Assembly (NCBI GenBank): GCA_014218215.1
Contig: CP043652.1
Coordinates: 2,728,001-2,792,000 of the forward strand
Length of the DNA stretch: 64,000 nt
Reading direction: 5' to 3'
DNA from: Geodermatophilaceae bacterium NBWT11
Lineage (GTDB): Bacteria > Actinomycetota > Actinomycetes > Mycobacteriales > Geodermatophilaceae
The notes under the pieces were generated by a model. The model ran no database searches. It had not been told where the DNA came from and saw only the letters and a program-made list of their open reading frames with translations. This document shows positions 50,782-60,080 of this stretch, in pieces. Both the position numbers and the translations under genes were made by a program. The stretch's first letter is position 1. Every line of letters begins with the position of its first letter.

Positions 50782-53709
50782 TTGCCCCCCACCAAGACCG
50801 CGAAGCCCACCACCGACGACGTCGAGGCCACGGCCGAGACCGCCGCCGGTGGCACCGCCACGCCGCCGCGCAAGCGTGCTGCCGCGGCGTCGGGGGGCAA
50901 GCCGTTGGTCATCGTGGAGTCGCCGTCCAAGGCCAAGACGATCGCCGGCTACCTGGGCAGCGGGTACGTCGTGGAGTCCTCCATCGGGCACATCCGGGAC
51001 CTCCCGCGCAACGCCGCCGACGTGCCGGCCGCGCACAAGGGCGAGTCGTGGGCCCGGCTCGGCGTCGACGTGGACAACGGCTTCCACCCGCTGTACGTGA
51101 TCAGCCCCGAGCGCAAGCAGCAGGTCAGCCGGCTCAAGTCGCTGGTGAAGGACGCCTCCGAGGTCTTCCTCGCCACCGATGAGGACCGCGAGGGCGAGGC
51201 CATCGCCTGGCACCTGATCGACACCCTCAAGCCCAAGGTCCCGGCCCGGCGGATGGTCTTCCACGAGATCACCCCGGAGGCCATCGCCCGCGCCCTGGCC
51301 AACCCGCGTGAGCTGGACACCGCGCTGGTCGACGCCCAGGAGACCCGGCGCATCCTCGACCGCCTCTACGGCTACGAGGTCTCCCCGGTGCTGTGGAAGA
51401 AGGTGCTGCCCAAGCTGTCGGCCGGCCGGGTGCAGTCCGTCGCCACCCGGATCGTCGTGGAGCGCGAGCGGGCCCGGATGCGCTTCACCGCCGCCGACTA
51501 CTGGAGCCTGACCGGCGTCTTCGACGTCCAGCAGGGCGCGCAGGCCGCCGACGAGGGCGAGCCGACCAGCCTGACCGCCAAGCTGGTCAGCGTGGACGAC
51601 CGGCGGGTCGCCACCGGCCGGGACTTCGAGCCCGACACCGGCACCGTGGCCAGCGACGTGGTGCACCTGGACGAGGCCGGTGCCCGCGGCCTGGCCGCCC
51701 GGCTGGAGTCCCGCCCGGTCGAGGTCGTGCGGGTGGACCAGAAGGACTACCGGCGCCGCCCGTACGCCCCGTTCACCACGTCCTCGCTGCAGCAGGAGGC
51801 CGGCCGGAAGTTCGGCTGGTCCTCCCAGCAGGTCATGCGCACCGCGCAGCGGCTGTACGAGAACGGCTTCATCACCTACATGCGCACCGACTCGACGAAC
51901 CTGTCGGAGACGGCGCTGCGCGCGGCCCGTACCCAGGCCCGCGAGCTGTACGGCGACGCCTACGTGCCGGCCGAGGCGCGGCGGTACTCCAAGAAGGCCA
52001 AGGGCGCCCAGGAGGCGCACGAGGCCATCCGCCCGGCCGGGGACGCCTTCCGCACCCCCGGGCAGCTCGCCGGCCAGCTGGCCCGTGAGGAGTTCCGGCT
52101 CTACGAGCTGATCTGGCAGCGCACGGTCGCCTCCCAGATGTCCGACGCGGTGGGCAACACCGTGAGCATCCGGCTGGCCGGCACCTCGACCACCGACGAG
52201 GCCGTGACGTTCACCGCCAGCGGTCGCACGATCACCTTCCCCGGCTTCCTGCGCGCCTACGTGGAGAGCCGGGAGGACCACGAGGTCGGGGACGCCGACG
52301 ACGCGGAGAACCGGCTGCCCCGGGTCGAGCGCGGCCAGCAGCTGGACACCCGGTCGCTGGACGCCAAGGGGCACACCACCACCCCGCCGGCCCGCTACAC
52401 CGAGCCCTCGCTGACCAAGGCCCTGGAGGAGCTCGGCATCGGCCGGCCCTCCACCTACGCCTCGATCATGCAGACCATCCAGGACCGCGGGTACGTCTGG
52501 AAGAAGGGCTCGGCCCTCATCCCGACGTTCGTGGCCTTCGCGGTGGTCAACCTGCTCGAGCAGCACTTCGCCGCGCTCGTCGACTACGACTTCACCGCCT
52601 CCCTCGAGGGGGAGCTCGACGAGATCGCCGGCGGCACGCTGCGCCGGGTCGACTGGCTCACCGAGTTCTACTTCGGCGGCGGGGGTGGGCACGCCGGGGG
52701 CATCGCGGCCTCCGGCGGGCTCAAGCAGGTCGTCGGCCAGCGGTTGGAAGAGATCGACGCCCGCGGGGTCAACTCGATCCCGCTGCGCGCCACCGGCCCC
52801 GACGGCCAGCCGGTGCTCGTGCGGGTCGGGCGCTACGGCCCCTACCTGCAGGCCGGCGGCGAGGAGGGCACCCGCGTCTCCATCGCCGACGACATCGCCC
52901 CCGACGAGCTCACCCCCGAGCGTGTCGAGGAGCTGCTGAACGCCCCCTCCGGTGACCGGGAGCTCGGGGTCCACCCCGAGTCGGGCCACCAGGTGCTGGT
53001 CAAGGCCGGCCGCTACGGGCCCTACGTCACCACCGTGGTGCCCGAGGACAGCAAGGAGTCCCCGCGCACCGGGAGCCTGTTCGCCTCCATGACCCCGGAG
53101 ACGCTCACCCTCGACGAGGCGCTGAAGCTGCTGACGCTGCCGCGCACCGTGGGCACCGCCCCGGACGGCGAGGAGATCCAGGCACTCAACGGCCGCTACG
53201 GCCCGTACCTGAAGAAGGGCACCGACTCCCGCTCGATCGACAGCGAGGAGAAGCTCTTCACCACCACGCTGGAGGAGGCCCTCGCCGTCTTCGCCCAGCC
53301 CAAGCAGCGCGGTCGGGCCGCGGCCAAGCCCCCGCTGAAGGAGCTGGGCCCCGACCCGGTCACCCAGGGCCAGGTCACCGTGCGGGAGGGCCGCTTCGGG
53401 CCCTACGTCACCGACGGGGAGTCCAACGCCAGCCTCCGCAAGGGCGACGACCCGGCGACCATCACCCTCGAGCGGGCGGCCGAGCTGCTGGTCGAGCGTC
53501 GGGAGCGGGCGCCGGTGAAGAAGAAGGCCGTCCGCAAGACCGCGGCCAAGAAGACCACCGCGAAGAAGACGACGGCGGCGAAGAAGACCACCGCGGCGAA
53601 GAAGACGACCACGGCGGCGAAGAAGACCACGACCGCGAAGAAGACGGCCGCGAAGAAGACCGCCGCCCGGACGACGACCGGCGACGGGGTCGTCCCGGCC
53701 GGGAGCTGA
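50782..53709 (+). CDS. topA: DNA topoisomerase I
   Basis: A 975-residue type IA topoisomerase that relaxes negative supercoils. TOPRIM motifs VIVESPSKAKTI and ATDEDREGEAIAWH, SAGRVQSVATRIV, and the active-site region FITYMRTDST (Tyr366) are present. The C-terminus has actinobacterial repeat domains (RFGPYV, RYGPYL) and a Lys-rich tail. The start is a TTG at 50782, with AGGAG 5 nt upstream; no ATG/GTG in frame has such a site. It corresponds to Rv3646c. Confidence 0.95.
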   Translation: MPPTKTAKPTTDDVEATAETAAGGTATPPRKRAAAASGGKPLVIVESPSKAKTIAGYLGSGYVVESSIGHIRDLPRNAADVPAAHKGESWARLGVDVDNGFHPLYVISPERKQQVSRLKSLVKDASEVFLATDEDREGEAIAWHLIDTLKPKVPARRMVFHEITPEAIARALANPRELDTALVDAQETRRILDRLYGYEVSPVLWKKVLPKLSAGRVQSVATRIVVERERARMRFTAADYWSLTGVFDVQQGAQAADEGEPTSLTAKLVSVDDRRVATGRDFEPDTGTVASDVVHLDEAGARGLAARLESRPVEVVRVDQKDYRRRPYAPFTTSSLQQEAGRKFGWSSQQVMRTAQRLYENGFITYMRTDSTNLSETALRAARTQARELYGDAYVPAEARRYSKKAKGAQEAHEAIRPAGDAFRTPGQLAGQLAREEFRLYELIWQRTVASQMSDAVGNTVSIRLAGTSTTDEAVTFTASGRTITFPGFLRAYVESREDHEVGDADDAENRLPRVERGQQLDTRSLDAKGHTTTPPARYTEPSLTKALEELGIGRPSTYASIMQTIQDRGYVWKKGSALIPTFVAFAVVNLLEQHFAALVDYDFTASLEGELDEIAGGTLRRVDWLTEFYFGGGGGHAGGIAASGGLKQVVGQRLEEIDARGVNSIPLRATGPDGQPVLVRVGRYGPYLQAGGEEGTRVSIADDIAPDELTPERVEELLNAPSGDRELGVHPESGHQVLVKAGRYGPYVTTVVPEDSKESPRTGSLFASMTPETLTLDEALKLLTLPRTVGTAPDGEEIQALNGRYGPYLKKGTDSRSIDSEEKLFTTTLEEALAVFAQPKQRGRAAAKPPLKELGPDPVTQGQVTVREGRFGPYVTDGESNASLRKGDDPATITLERAAELLVERRERAPVKKKAVRKTAAKKTTAKKTTAAKKTTAAKKTTTAAKKTTTAKKTAAKKTAARTTTGDGVVPAGS
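53509..53680 (+). repeat. KKTT-type repeat tract in topA
   Basis: A tandem AAGAAGACC(A)CC/GCG-type repeat encodes repeated AKKTTAAKK units at the C-terminus of topoisomerase I. Such basic tails enhance DNA binding and processivity in actinobacterial TopA. Copy number is likely variable. Confidence 0.8.
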
Positions 53710-53711
53710 CG

Positions 53712-54461
53712 GTGACCGGGCCGGCGTGGGACGCCCGGCGGACCTCCTTCGGGTCCGTCGCGGCCGACTACGCCGCGCTCCGGCCCGGGTACCCCGCCGA
53801 CGCGGTCTCCTTCCTCCTGGGGGAGCGGCCGCTGCGGGTGCTGGACCTGGGTGCGGGCACCGGGCTGCTCACCGACCAGCTGCTGGCGGCCGGGCACGAG
53901 GTGCTCGCCGTCGACCCCTCGGCCGGGATGCTCGACCAGCTCACCGCCCGGCTGCCGCAGGTGCAGGCCGCGGTCGGGGACGCCGAGTCCCTGCCCGTCC
54001 CCGGCGGTGACGTGGACGCCGTCGTCGCCGGTCAGGCCGCGCACTGGTTCGACCCCGAGCGTGCCGCGCCGGAGCTCCGTCGGGTGCTGCGCCCCGGTGG
54101 CGTGCTCGGCTTCGTCTGGAACACCCGCGACGAGCGGGTGCCGTGGGTGGGCGCGCTCGGGGCGGCGCTGGCGGCCGAGGCCCGCGACCACGAGGCCGAC
54201 CAGACCGTCGTGGCCCGGTTCGCCGCCGCGCTGCCCGCGACGGTCACCGAGCACCTCTCGACCGTGGTGCAGCGGCTGACCCCGGAGCAGGTGGTGGGCA
54301 CCATCGGCACCCGCAGCTACGTCGCGACCATGACCCCCGACGAGCGGACGACGTTCCTCGACCGGTTGCGCGCCCTGCTCGCCGAGCACCCCGACACCGC
54401 GGGCCGCACCGAGCTCGAGCTGCCGTACGTGACCCGCAGCTACCGGCTGGTCCCGGCCTGA
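53712..54461 (+). CDS. class I SAM-dependent methyltransferase
   Basis: A 249-residue methyltransferase of the UbiE/Methyltransf_11 type. LRVLDLGAGTGLLTDQLLAAG is the SAM-binding motif I (VLDLGAGTG), then AVDPSAGMLDQL and RVLRPGGVLGFVWN. GTG 53712 is 2 bp after topA. The substrate is not evident. Its end overlaps the convergent methyltransferase gene by 22 bp. Confidence 0.82.
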   Translation: MTGPAWDARRTSFGSVAADYAALRPGYPADAVSFLLGERPLRVLDLGAGTGLLTDQLLAAGHEVLAVDPSAGMLDQLTARLPQVQAAVGDAESLPVPGGDVDAVVAGQAAHWFDPERAAPELRRVLRPGGVLGFVWNTRDERVPWVGALGAALAAEARDHEADQTVVARFAAALPATVTEHLSTVVQRLTPEQVVGTIGTRSYVATMTPDERTTFLDRLRALLAEHPDTAGRTELELPYVTRSYRLVPA

Positions 54462-55228
54462 CCGACGGCGAACACCCGCCGGAAGGGCAGCAGGGTCGTC
54501 CCGTCGGCGCGCTCCGGGTAGGCCTGCCGCAGGGCCTCGGCGTACGTGCTCTCGAACGTCCCGGCGTCGTCCCCCAGCCGGGCCAGCACCGGCCGCAGCA
54601 CCGAGCCCCGCACCCAGCCCAGCACGGCGTCCGGGCCGCGCAGCACGTGCAGGTAGGTCGTCTCCCACGCCTCGGCGCGCAGTCCGGCCGACTCCAGCAC
54701 GCCGAGGTACCCGGCGGGGTCGTCCACGGCGGACGTCGAGGGCGCCAGGTCGCCCACCCGGTCGGCCCACCGCGGGTCGCGGCACAGCGCCGCCAGGAGC
54801 GCGTGCGTGGGCGCCGCGTGGTTGCCCGGAACCTGGAACCCCAGCCACCCGCCCGGCGTCAGCGCACCGGCCCACTCCACCAGGCGTCGCCGGTGCTCGG
54901 GCACCCACTGCAGGGCGGCGTTGGAGACGAGCACGTCCACCGGGCCCTCGGGCTCCCAGGTCTCCAGGTCGCCCGGGACGAACGACACCCGGCCCGGGAC
55001 GGCGTGCGCGGCCGCGGCGGCGAGCATCGCGGGGGAGGAGTCCACCCCGGTGACCCGGGCGCCCGGCCAGCGGCGGGCGAGGGAAGCGATGAGCTCGCCC
55101 TCCCCGCAGCCCAGGTCGACCACGACGCCCGGGTCGACGGCGTCGACTCGGGCCAGCAGATCGACATACGGGCGGGACCGCTCGTCGGCGAAGCGCAGGT
55201 ACCGGGACGGCGACCGGTCGGCAGGCAC
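54440..55228 (-). CDS. trans-aconitate 2-methyltransferase-like protein
   Basis: A 262-residue Tam-type methyltransferase. PSRYLRFADERSRPYVDLLA, VVVDLGCGEGELIASLA and VSNAALQWVPEH then GGWLGFQVPGNH are typical of the Tam family, which methylates trans-aconitate to prevent aconitase inhibition. GTG 55228 is 53 bp from the divergent tmk start. Confidence 0.85.
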   Translation of the reverse strand: MPADRSPSRYLRFADERSRPYVDLLARVDAVDPGVVVDLGCGEGELIASLARRWPGARVTGVDSSPAMLAAAAAHAVPGRVSFVPGDLETWEPEGPVDVLVSNAALQWVPEHRRRLVEWAGALTPGGWLGFQVPGNHAAPTHALLAALCRDPRWADRVGDLAPSTSAVDDPAGYLGVLESAGLRAEAWETTYLHVLRGPDAVLGWVRGSVLRPVLARLGDDAGTFESTYAEALRQAYPERADGTTLLPFRRVFAVGQAGTSR

Positions 55229-55268
55229 ACCCCACCCTGGCAGCCCGAGGACTGTCGGTGCCCGCCGG

Positions 55269-55274
55269 TACCGT
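55269..55274 (+). promoter_or_regulatory. -10 box for leaderless tmk
   Basis: TACCGT, then 7 nt, then GTG 55282; no ribosome-binding site. Confidence 0.6.
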
Positions 55275-55281
55275 CGCCAGC

Positions 55282-55923
55282 GTGACGAGCCAGGAGGACC
55301 GCCCGGCCGGGGTGTTCCTCGCCTTCGAGGGCGGCGAGGGGGCGGGCAAGTCCACCCAGGTCGCCCGGCTCGAGGCCTGGCTGACCGCGCAGGGCCGCAC
55401 GGTCCGCACCACCCGGGAGCCCGGCGCGACCGTCATCGGCGGCACCGTCCGACAGCTGCTGCTCGACCCGTCGACGGTCGGGTTGTCCTCCCGCGCGGAG
55501 GCGCTGCTCTACGCCGCCGACCGCGCCCAGCACGTGCACGAGGTGGTCCGCCCGGCGCTGGAGGCCGGCGCCGTCGTCGTCACCGACCGGTTCGTGGACA
55601 GCTCGCTGGCCTACCAGGGCGCCGGCCGCACCATCCCGCTGGAGGACGTGCGCTCGATCAGCAGCTGGGCCACCGGCGGCCTGCTGCCCGACCTGACCGT
55701 GCTGCTCGACCTGCCCCCGGAGACCGGGCTGGCCCGCGCCCGGGGCCGGGCCACCGCCGACCGGCTGGAGGCCGAGTCCCTGGAGTTCCACCTGCGGGTG
55801 CGGCAGACCTTCCTGGAGCTCGCCGCGGCCGAGCCGGCCCGCTACCTCGTCCTGGACGCCACCGCCGCCCCCGACGAGGTCGCCGAGGGCATCCGCACCC
55901 GGGTCACGGAGCTGCTCGCGTGA
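55282..55923 (+). CDS. tmk: thymidylate kinase
   Basis: A 213-residue dTMP kinase. The P-loop FEGGEGAGKST is at residues 15-25, REPGAT follows, VVTDRFVDSSLAYQG is the DRx motif region, and ARGRATADRLE the lid. GTG 55282 puts the P-loop at its normal position and is preceded by a TANNNT box at the leaderless spacing; the frame is open upstream to 55258. It overlaps holB by 4 bp. Confidence 0.94.
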   Translation: MTSQEDRPAGVFLAFEGGEGAGKSTQVARLEAWLTAQGRTVRTTREPGATVIGGTVRQLLLDPSTVGLSSRAEALLYAADRAQHVHEVVRPALEAGAVVVTDRFVDSSLAYQGAGRTIPLEDVRSISSWATGGLLPDLTVLLDLPPETGLARARGRATADRLEAESLEFHLRVRQTFLELAAAEPARYLVLDATAAPDEVAEGIRTRVTELLA

Positions 55924-57086
55924 GCGTCTGGACCGACGTCGTCGGCCAGCCCGCCGCGGTCGCCGAGCTGGAGCGAGCCGTCGCCGACCCCTCCGCGATG
56001 ACGCACGCCTGGCTGTTCACCGGCCCGCCCGGGTCGGGCCGGTCCACCGCCGCCCGGGCCTTCGCCGCGGCGCTGCAGTGCCCGGCCGGCGGCGACGGCA
56101 CCTGCCACGCCTGCCACACGGCGCTGGGCGGCACGCACGCCGACGTCCGGGTCGTCGCCCCCGAGGGGCTGTCGATCGGGGTCGCGGAGGTGCGCGAGAT
56201 CGTCCGGATGGCCGGTCGGGCGCCGTCCCAGGGCCGGTTCCAGGTGGTCATCGTCGAGGACGCGGACCGGATGACCGAGCAGGCCACCAACACCGTGCTG
56301 AAGATGCTCGAGGAGCCACCGGCCCGCACGGTGTTCCTGCTCTGCGCGCCCTCGCTGCACCCCGACGACGTGCCGGTGACCATCCGGTCGCGGTGCCGGG
56401 TGGTCGCGCTGCGCACCCCGCCGGTCGAGGCCGTCGCCGAGGTGCTCGTGCGGCGTGACGGCATCGACCCGGCGCTGGCGGCGTGGTCGGCCGCCGCGGC
56501 TGGTGGGCACGTCGGCCGGGCCCGGCACCTGGCCCGCGACGAGGGTGCCCGGATGGCCCGCAAGGCGGTGCTCGACGTCCCGCTGTCGCTGGTCAGTCTG
56601 GCCGCGTGCCTGAACGCCGCGGACGACCTGGTGTCGGCGGCCAAGGAGGAGTCCGACCGGACGACGGCGGTGGTCGACGGCGCCGAGACCGAGGCGGTGA
56701 AGGCCAGCCTGGGCGTCGGTGCCCGCGGCCCGGGAGTCGCTGCGGCCAGCCGCGGCGCCGGTCAGCTCAAGGAGCTGGAGAAGAAGCAGAAGTCCCGGGC
56801 CACCCGGCTGGGCCGGGACTCCCTGGACCGGGCGCTGGTCGACCTGGCGTCGATGTACCGGGACGCGCTGGTGATACACACCGTCCGCGGCGACCTGTCC
56901 CGGGTGCCGCAGCTGGCCCACCCCGACCGCAAGGCCGACAGCCTGGAGCTGGCGAAGAAGATCGGTGCCGAGGGGGCGCTGCGCCGGATCGACGCGGTGC
57001 TCGCCGCCCGCACCGCGCTGGAGCAGGCGGTCAAGCCGCAGATCGCCATCGAGGCGCTCTGCGTGGCACTCCGGCTCCCGGCCTGA
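55920..57086 (+). CDS. holB: DNA polymerase III subunit delta'
   Basis: A 388-residue clamp-loader subunit. WTDVVGQPAAVAELERAV, the degenerate P-loop TGPPGSGRSTAARAF (Arg for Lys, normal in delta'), a four-cysteine-type zinc module (CPAGGDGTCHACHTALGG) and VVIVEDADRMTEQATNTVLK then MLEEPP are present. GTG 55920 overlaps the tmk stop (GTGA). It corresponds to Rv3644c. Confidence 0.93.
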   Translation: MSVWTDVVGQPAAVAELERAVADPSAMTHAWLFTGPPGSGRSTAARAFAAALQCPAGGDGTCHACHTALGGTHADVRVVAPEGLSIGVAEVREIVRMAGRAPSQGRFQVVIVEDADRMTEQATNTVLKMLEEPPARTVFLLCAPSLHPDDVPVTIRSRCRVVALRTPPVEAVAEVLVRRDGIDPALAAWSAAAAGGHVGRARHLARDEGARMARKAVLDVPLSLVSLAACLNAADDLVSAAKEESDRTTAVVDGAETEAVKASLGVGARGPGVAAASRGAGQLKELEKKQKSRATRLGRDSLDRALVDLASMYRDALVIHTVRGDLSRVPQLAHPDRKADSLELAKKIGAEGALRRIDAVLAARTALEQAVKPQIAIEALCVALRLPA

Positions 57087-57132
57087 GCGCGGGGTGGCAC
57101 ACCCGGTCCCGTAAGCTCTCGCAGGCACGCCC

Positions 57133-57208
57133 GCCGCCTTAGCTCAGTCGGTAGAGCATCTCACTCGTAATGAGAAGGTCGTCGGTTCGATTCCGACAGG
57201 CGGCTCCA
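57133..57208 (+). tRNA. tRNA-Thr (anticodon CGT)
   Basis: A 76-nt cloverleaf including encoded CCA. Acceptor stem GCCGCCT/AGGCGGC, D arm GCTC-AGTCGGTA-GAGC, anticodon stem TCTCA/TGAGA with loop CTCGTAA (anticodon CGT at 57166-57168), T arm GTCGG-TTCGATT-CCGAC, discriminator T, then CCA. It reads ACG codons. Confidence 0.97.
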
Positions 57209-57229
57209 CGCACCACCCGGCACGGCGGT

Positions 57230-57235
57230 TACGTT
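57230..57235 (+). promoter_or_regulatory. -10 box for leaderless RibD-like gene
   Basis: TACGTT, followed by 7 nt and GTG 57243. It lies 22 bp after the tRNA CCA end. Confidence 0.55.
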
Positions 57236-57242
57236 CACCGCC

Positions 57243-57977
57243 GTGGACATGGTCTTCCCGGCGCCGGGACGTCAGCTGGCCGGCGACGAGCTGCTGGAGG
57301 CCTACCCGTGGCCCGACGAGGGCCGCTGGGTCCGGGCGATGATGGTCACGACGCTGGACGGCGCGGCAGCCGGGCCGGACGGGCTCAGCGGCTCGATCTC
57401 CTCCTCGGTCGACGGCGACGTGTTCACCGCCGTGCGCCGGATGGCCGACGCCGTCCTGGTGGGTGCGGGCACGCTGCGGGCCGAGGAGTACGGCCCGATG
57501 CAGGCAGCCGGTGCCGACGCCGGGCGCCGCCGCGCGGCCGGTCAGGCGCCGGCGCCGCAGCTGGCGGTCGTGTCCGGGTCGCTGGACCTGCCGTGGGCGC
57601 TGCCGGTGTGGGCGGAGTCCACGCTCACCCCGCTGGTGCTGACCGGGCCGACGCCGGACGCCGAGGCGCTGGCCGCCGCCCGGGAGCACGCCGAGGTGCT
57701 GCAGCTGGCCGACCTGGAATCCGCGTCGCTGCTCGCCGCGCTCACCGACCGCGGCCTGCGCCGGATCGTGTGCGAGGGCGGGCCGAGCCTGCTGGAGGCC
57801 GTGGTCGCCGCCGACCTGCTCGACGAGGCCGACATCACGCTCGCGCCGGTCTTCGCCGGCACCGCGCAGACCCCCCGCACCGACGGGCTCGCCGAGATCG
57901 CCCGGTTCGACCTCGTGCACCTGCTCACCGCCGAGGGCTACGTCATGGCCCGCTACGTCCGCCCGGGACACCGGTGA
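57243..57977 (+). CDS. RibD C-terminal-like pyrimidine reductase
   Basis: A 244-residue reductase of the RibD_C/dihydrofolate-reductase-like fold. MMVTTLDGAAAGPDGLSG (substrate region), ADAVLVGAGTLRAEEYGP and RRIVCEGGPSLLEAVV are characteristic. It probably reduces a pteridine or pyrimidine using NADPH. The deaminase domain of RibD is absent. TACGTT and 7 nt precede GTG 57243, so it appears leaderless. It overlaps the DHPS-like gene by GTGA, hinting at a folate/flavin link. Confidence 0.82.
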   Translation: MDMVFPAPGRQLAGDELLEAYPWPDEGRWVRAMMVTTLDGAAAGPDGLSGSISSSVDGDVFTAVRRMADAVLVGAGTLRAEEYGPMQAAGADAGRRRAAGQAPAPQLAVVSGSLDLPWALPVWAESTLTPLVLTGPTPDAEALAAAREHAEVLQLADLESASLLAALTDRGLRRIVCEGGPSLLEAVVAADLLDEADITLAPVFAGTAQTPRTDGLAEIARFDLVHLLTAEGYVMARYVRPGHR

Positions 57978-58873
57978 TCAGCCTCCGCGAACTCGCCCGG
58001 CTGGCCACGGAGCACGCCGCGGACCTCGAGCACCCGGTGGCTCCGTTCCGGGTGGGGGACCGGGTGCTGGACACCGATGCCCGCCCGGCGCTCATGGGCG
58101 TGGTCAACCTGTCCCAGGACTCCTGGTACCGGGAGAGCGTCGCGCCCTCCGCCGCCGCCGCCGTCCGGCGCGGGATCGTGCTGGCCGCGCAGGGTGCCGA
58201 CGTCGTGGACCTCGGGGCCGAGTCGGTGGTCGCCGGCAGCACCCGCGTGGGCCCCCAGGACCAGATCAGGGCCCTGGTGCCCGTGGTGGAGGAGCTCGCC
58301 GCCGCCGGGGTGGCCGTGTCGGTGGAGAGCTACCACCCGGAGGTGGTGCGGGCCGTGCTCGCCGTCGGCGCACAGGTGCTCAACCTGACCGGCTCGGCCG
58401 ACGACGGCGCGATGTTCGACCTGGCCGCCGAGTTCGACGCCGCCCTGGTCCTCTGCCACGTCCTGGGGGACAACCCCCGGGAGCTCACCGACACCGCCGT
58501 CGACCGGGACCCCTACCCCGCGATGGCCGCCGCGCTCGGCGCCCGGGTCGACCTCGCCCGGGCCCGGGGCGTGCGTGCCGGCATCTGCGTCGATCCGGGG
58601 GCGGGCTTCGGCATGGCGCGGCTGACCGACCCGCTCGAGCGGCTGCGGCACCAGTCGGTGCTGCTGCTGCACGCCTTCCGGCTGCGCAGCCTGGGCCTGC
58701 CGGTGTGCCACGCGCTGCCGGCCGGGTTCCCGTACTTCGAGGACGAGGTGCGGACGGCGGAGGGGTTCTTCGCCGTCCTCGCCGGGCTGGGCGGCACCGG
58801 GGTGTACCGCACCCACGAGGTCCCGCGCGTGCGGGCCGTGCTGCGGGCGATGGCGGACCTGCCCGTCGACTGA
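57974..58873 (+). CDS. dihydropteroate synthase-like protein
   Basis: A 299-residue TIM-barrel protein of the DHPS/pterin-binding family. ALMGVVNLSQDSWYRESV corresponds to the GVVNVTPDSFSDGG loop but has Leu-Ser-Gln for Val-Thr-Pro and lacks the SDGG. GAESVVAGSTRV is close to the usual GGESTRPG, and GICVDPGAGFGM retains DPGxGFGK without the Lys. The changes at catalytic loops argue against canonical folate synthesis; it resembles FolP2-type homologues. GTG 57974 overlaps the preceding stop. Confidence 0.72.
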   Translation: MISLRELARLATEHAADLEHPVAPFRVGDRVLDTDARPALMGVVNLSQDSWYRESVAPSAAAAVRRGIVLAAQGADVVDLGAESVVAGSTRVGPQDQIRALVPVVEELAAAGVAVSVESYHPEVVRAVLAVGAQVLNLTGSADDGAMFDLAAEFDAALVLCHVLGDNPRELTDTAVDRDPYPAMAAALGARVDLARARGVRAGICVDPGAGFGMARLTDPLERLRHQSVLLLHAFRLRSLGLPVCHALPAGFPYFEDEVRTAEGFFAVLAGLGGTGVYRTHEVPRVRAVLRAMADLPVD

Positions 58874-58972
58874 GCGCCGCGGCCCGGGTGTCGAGCAGTC
58901 AGTGCTGACCGGGCAGACTCGGGTGTGTCAGCGCCCGACCCGGGGCGCCCACAGAGAGGTGGACCTGCCCCG

Positions 58973-59938
58973 ATGACCCTGCCCGACGTCCTCCGCGGTC
59001 GGCTGAGCCTGCCGGTGATCGCCTCGCCGATGTTCATCGTCAGCGGACCCGACCTCGTCGTCGCCCAGTGCACGGCCGGCGTCGTCGGCTCCTTCCCGGC
59101 GCTCAACGCCCGGCCCGCGGCGCAGCTGGGCGACTGGCTGACCGAGATCGACGAGCGGCTCGCCGCGGCAGCCGCCACCGGGGCGACCGTGGCCCCCTAC
59201 GCGGTGAACCAGATCGTGCACCGCTCCAACGACCGCCTCGAGGCCGACGTCGCGCTGTGCGTGGAGCACGAGGTGCCGATCGTGATCACCTCGCTGGGCG
59301 CCCGGGCCGACGTCTACGACGCGGTGCACTCCTACGGCGGCATCGTGCTGCACGACGTCATCAACGACCGGTTCGCGCACAAGGCGGTCGAGAAGGGCGC
59401 CGACGGGCTCATCGCGGTGGCCGCCGGTGCCGGCGGCCACGCGGGGACGACGTCGCCGTTCGCCCTGGTGCGGGAGATCCGCCAGTGGTTCGACGGCCCG
59501 CTGGCGTTGTCCGGGGCGATCGCGCACGGCAGCTCGGTGCTCGCCGCCCAGGCCGCCGGTGCCGACCTGGCCTACGTCGGGTCGGCGTTCCTGGCCACCG
59601 AGGAGGCCCGCGCCGAGGCCGGCTACAAGCAGATGGTCGTGGACAGCCGCGCTGACGACATCGTCTACAGCAACCTGTTCACCGGGGTGCACGGCAACTA
59701 CCTGTCCGGCTCGATCGTCGCCGCCGGCCTGGACCCGGCCGACCTGCCCACCTCGGACCCCAGCGCCATGAGCTTCGGCAGCGACGGCGGGGCCAAGGCC
59801 TGGCGCGACGTGTGGGGCTCGGGCCAGGGCATCGGCGTCGTCGACGGGATCGTGCCGGCCGCCGAGTTGGTGGCCCGGCTGGCCCGGGAGTACGCCGAGG
59901 CGAAGTCGGCGCTGGACCGCGCCTACGTGCCGGCCTGA
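58973..59938 (+). CDS. nitronate monooxygenase (2-nitropropane dioxygenase-like)
   Basis: A 321-residue FMN enzyme. LPVIASPMFIVSGPDLVVAQ is the N-terminal motif, VAAGAGGHAGTTSPF the FMN phosphate/His region, and LAYVGSAFLATEEARA the C-terminal motif. It oxidises nitronates to carbonyl compounds. ATG 58973 gives the standard N-terminus; the frame extends to GTG 58925 without support. A terminator follows. Confidence 0.88.
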   Translation: MTLPDVLRGRLSLPVIASPMFIVSGPDLVVAQCTAGVVGSFPALNARPAAQLGDWLTEIDERLAAAAATGATVAPYAVNQIVHRSNDRLEADVALCVEHEVPIVITSLGARADVYDAVHSYGGIVLHDVINDRFAHKAVEKGADGLIAVAAGAGGHAGTTSPFALVREIRQWFDGPLALSGAIAHGSSVLAAQAAGADLAYVGSAFLATEEARAEAGYKQMVVDSRADDIVYSNLFTGVHGNYLSGSIVAAGLDPADLPTSDPSAMSFGSDGGAKAWRDVWGSGQGIGVVDGIVPAAELVARLAREYAEAKSALDRAYVPA

Positions 59939-59940
59939 GA

Positions 59941-59983
59941 GACGACCGCCCCAGACGCGACCGCCCCAGACGCGACTGCCCGA
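59941..59983. repeat. short tandem repeat, 15-bp unit
   Basis: Three imperfect copies of GACGCGACCGCCCCA (59941-59953 with 2 bases missing, 59954-59968, 59969-59983 with two substitutions), starting 2 bp after the nitronate monooxygenase stop and leading into the terminator hairpin. Confidence 0.7.
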
Positions 59984-59991
59984 GACACGAC

Positions 59992-60027
59992 GACGGGCGC
60001 CGCACCCGGTGGGGTGCGGCGCCCGTC
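59992..60027. terminator. 16-bp stem terminator between convergent genes
   Basis: GACGGGCGCCGCACCC (59992-60007) pairs perfectly with GGGTGCGGCGCCCGTC (60012-60027) around loop GGTG. It lies between the convergent nitronate monooxygenase and ppa genes and should work in both directions. Confidence 0.85.
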
Positions 60028-60080
60028 GGTCGTCCGGGTGCGCTCGGCGGCCGTGAGGTGACCGGCCAGTCAGGAGGGGG

